NCBI GenBank assembly: GCA_902523665.1
Contig: CABZAD010000006.1
Coordinates: forward strand, 1-64,000
Length of the DNA: 64,000 nt
Direction of reading: 5' to 3'
Source: an uncultured Bacteroidota bacterium
Lineage (GTDB): Bacteria > Bacteroidota > Bacteroidia > Flavobacteriales > Flavobacteriaceae
Part shown: in pieces, positions 62,471 through 64,000 of the stretch
How the letters are laid out: each line of letters begins with the position of its first letter
Numbering within the stretch: position 1 is the stretch's first letter
Translations under genes and position numbers: made by a program
Notes under the pieces: generated by a model
Database searches by the model: none
Seen by the model: the letters and a program-made list of their open reading frames with translations, nothing else
What the model was told of the DNA's origin: nothing

Positions 62471-63279
62471 GAATCAAAAAATTTTTTAAACTTCATTTCT
62501 TCGTTTGAATCAATTCCAAGCTCATCATAAATAAAATTAAATGTAGATAGAATTTCAGGCTCTCCATTTATTATAGCAATATTATGCTCAAAATGAGCAC
62601 TTACTAATCCATCTTGGGTTACAAAAGTCCAACCATCATCTTCTAATCTTATCTTTTCTGTTCCCATATTTATCATAGGTTCAATTGCTAAAACTAATCC
62701 ATCTTTTAAAATTTTACCTGTTCCAGATTTACCATAATTTGGAATTTCAGGTTCTTCATGTAAGTTTTTTCCTAAACCATGACCAACTAATTCTTTAACT
62801 ATTCCATAACCATGTTGATTAACATAATTTTGAATAGCACTGCCAATATCACCAACTCTGTTATTAACCTGCATTTTTTCTATGCCTACATAGAGTGACT
62901 CTTTAGTAACACTCAACAATCTTTCAATATTTTCTGAAACATCTCCAACCTTGAATGTATAAGCATGGTCACCATAGTATCCATCTTTAATTACTCCACA
63001 GTCTACTGATATTATATCACCATTATTAAGTGGTTTATTACATGGAATCCCATGTACAACCTGGTTGTTTACACTTACACATAATGTATTGGGAAAGTTG
63101 TTGTAACCTTTAAATCCAGGTTTTGCATTATTATCAAGAATAAATTCTTCTGCGATTTTATCAAGATATAGTGAATCTACCCCTGGTTTAATTTCTCTCG
63201 CCATTATACCCAAAGTTTTAGATACTAATTGAGCACTATCTCGAATTTTATTTATTTCTTCGATTTGTTTTAATATCAT
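62467..63279 (-). CDS. map: Type I methionyl aminopeptidase
   Basis: VHGIPCNKPLNNGDIISVDCGVIKDGYYGDHAYTF, GHGLGKNLHEEPEIPNYG. Confidence 0.95.
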   Translation of the reverse strand: MILKQIEEINKIRDSAQLVSKTLGIMAREIKPGVDSLYLDKIAEEFILDNNAKPGFKGYNNFPNTLCVSVNNQVVHGIPCNKPLNNGDIISVDCGVIKDGYYGDHAYTFKVGDVSENIERLLSVTKESLYVGIEKMQVNNRVGDIGSAIQNYVNQHGYGIVKELVGHGLGKNLHEEPEIPNYGKSGTGKILKDGLVLAIEPMINMGTEKIRLEDDGWTFVTQDGLVSAHFEHNIAIINGEPEILSTFNFIYDELGIDSNEEMKFKKFFDS

Positions 63280-63776
63280 TCTGAATAATATACGTTTATG
63301 TACCCCATATTATTTACTATTTTATAGATATCCTTCTCTAAATTTTCATAAGGAAATTCAACTATTCTATTTTCTTCATTTGAATTTTTGAGAAAGATAA
63401 TAGTGGGAGTATTTGTTATGTTTTTGCCTATTTCAAGTCCATTTGTAGTTTTCTTATCAGAATTTAATAAAATTATCCTGAGATTTTCTTTAGAAAAATT
63501 TAATGAATTTAAAATTTTTAAAAATCTTGGAACTTCTCTTTCACTATCATGACATTTAGTATTCATAAAAATTTCGATATTAAATTCATTTAATTTTGAG
63601 AAATCTTTATTTAGAGTAATATCATCTACTATATATGATTCATAATTTTTTTGAAACCAAGCAGTGTTTGGAGAGTTAAATAAGTAATCAGTATCAACCT
63701 CTCCCTCCACTAATTGGTAGTTATTAGAGGTACAAGCTACAATTGAAATAGCAATAAAATAAATTATATTTTTCAA
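63276..63776 (-). CDS. Thioredoxin-like lipoprotein with monothiol-type CxxS motif
   Basis: Lipobox IVAC; FMNTKCHDSEREVPRFLKIL; TNTPTIIFLKNS (cis-Pro loop). Confidence 0.65.
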   Translation of the reverse strand: MKNIIYFIAISIVACTSNNYQLVEGEVDTDYLFNSPNTAWFQKNYESYIVDDITLNKDFSKLNEFNIEIFMNTKCHDSEREVPRFLKILNSLNFSKENLRIILLNSDKKTTNGLEIGKNITNTPTIIFLKNSNEENRIVEFPYENLEKDIYKIVNNMGYINVYYSE

Positions 63777-64000
63777 TTTATTAAGGATTTTCCACTCATC
63801 TCATCTGGTTTTTGAACACCCAGTATATCTAGTACTGTAGGCGCAATATCAGCTAATATTCCATTATTTATCTTATTGCTATTTGAGTTTACAATAATGA
63901 TTGGAACAGGGCTCACTGTATGCGACGTATTTTCAGATCCATCACTATTTATCATTATTTCGCAATTTCCATGGTCAGCAATTATAATGGTTACATAGTC
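63773..64000 (-). CDS. gpmI: 2,3-bisphosphoglycerate-independent phosphoglycerate mutase, C-terminal part (truncated by window edge)
   Basis: Frame open to 64000: DYVTIIIADHGNCEIM..HTVSPVPIIIVN..LADIAPTVLDILGVQKPDEMSGKSLI. Confidence 0.92.
   Translation of the reverse strand, partial: DYVTIIIADHGNCEIMINSDGSENTSHTVSPVPIIIVNSNSNKINNGILADIAPTVLDILGVQKPDEMSGKSLIN

Noticed and set aside
1-64000. CRISPR arrays, defence islands, prophage, insertion sequences, biosynthetic gene clusters
   Set aside because: No repeat-spacer pattern, cas, transposase, integrase, toxin-antitoxin or NRPS/PKS-like protein was visible.

Overview
This 64 kb window is a low-GC, densely packed chromosomal segment. Gene content and promoter style (TTTG-N19-TAnnTTTG) fit a marine Flavobacteriia/Bacteroidota bacterium; that assignment is an inference. 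Most of it is housekeeping: nhaD, folC, a glycerol catabolism cluster (glpK-glpD-glpF-SDR-GDPD), lpxK, lipA, ruvC, waaA, fabD, folA-thyA, pdhB, hppA, metK-metY-metX-osmC, an aromatic amino acid cluster (pheA-tyrA-DAHP synthase/chorismate mutase-aminotransferase), rsmG, pruA, nqrABCDEF-apbE, map, and a partial gpmI. There are two tRNAs (Val-TAC, Leu-TAG). I saw no CRISPR array, rRNA, phage or transposon. The most interesting signals are: (1) an unannotated 21-aa Phe/Tyr-rich leader ORF (MLNNFNFYFNSYFYFLDKKAG) with antiterminator and terminator directly upstream of pheA, a complete ribosome-mediated attenuator probably translated from a nearly leaderless mRNA; (2) a SAM-II-type riboswitch in front of metK with a possible competing downstream pairing; (3) a three-member family of secreted, internally duplicated proteins of unknown function, one frameshifted; (4) five apparent frameshifts in four genes, all confined to 6.3-12.1 kb.
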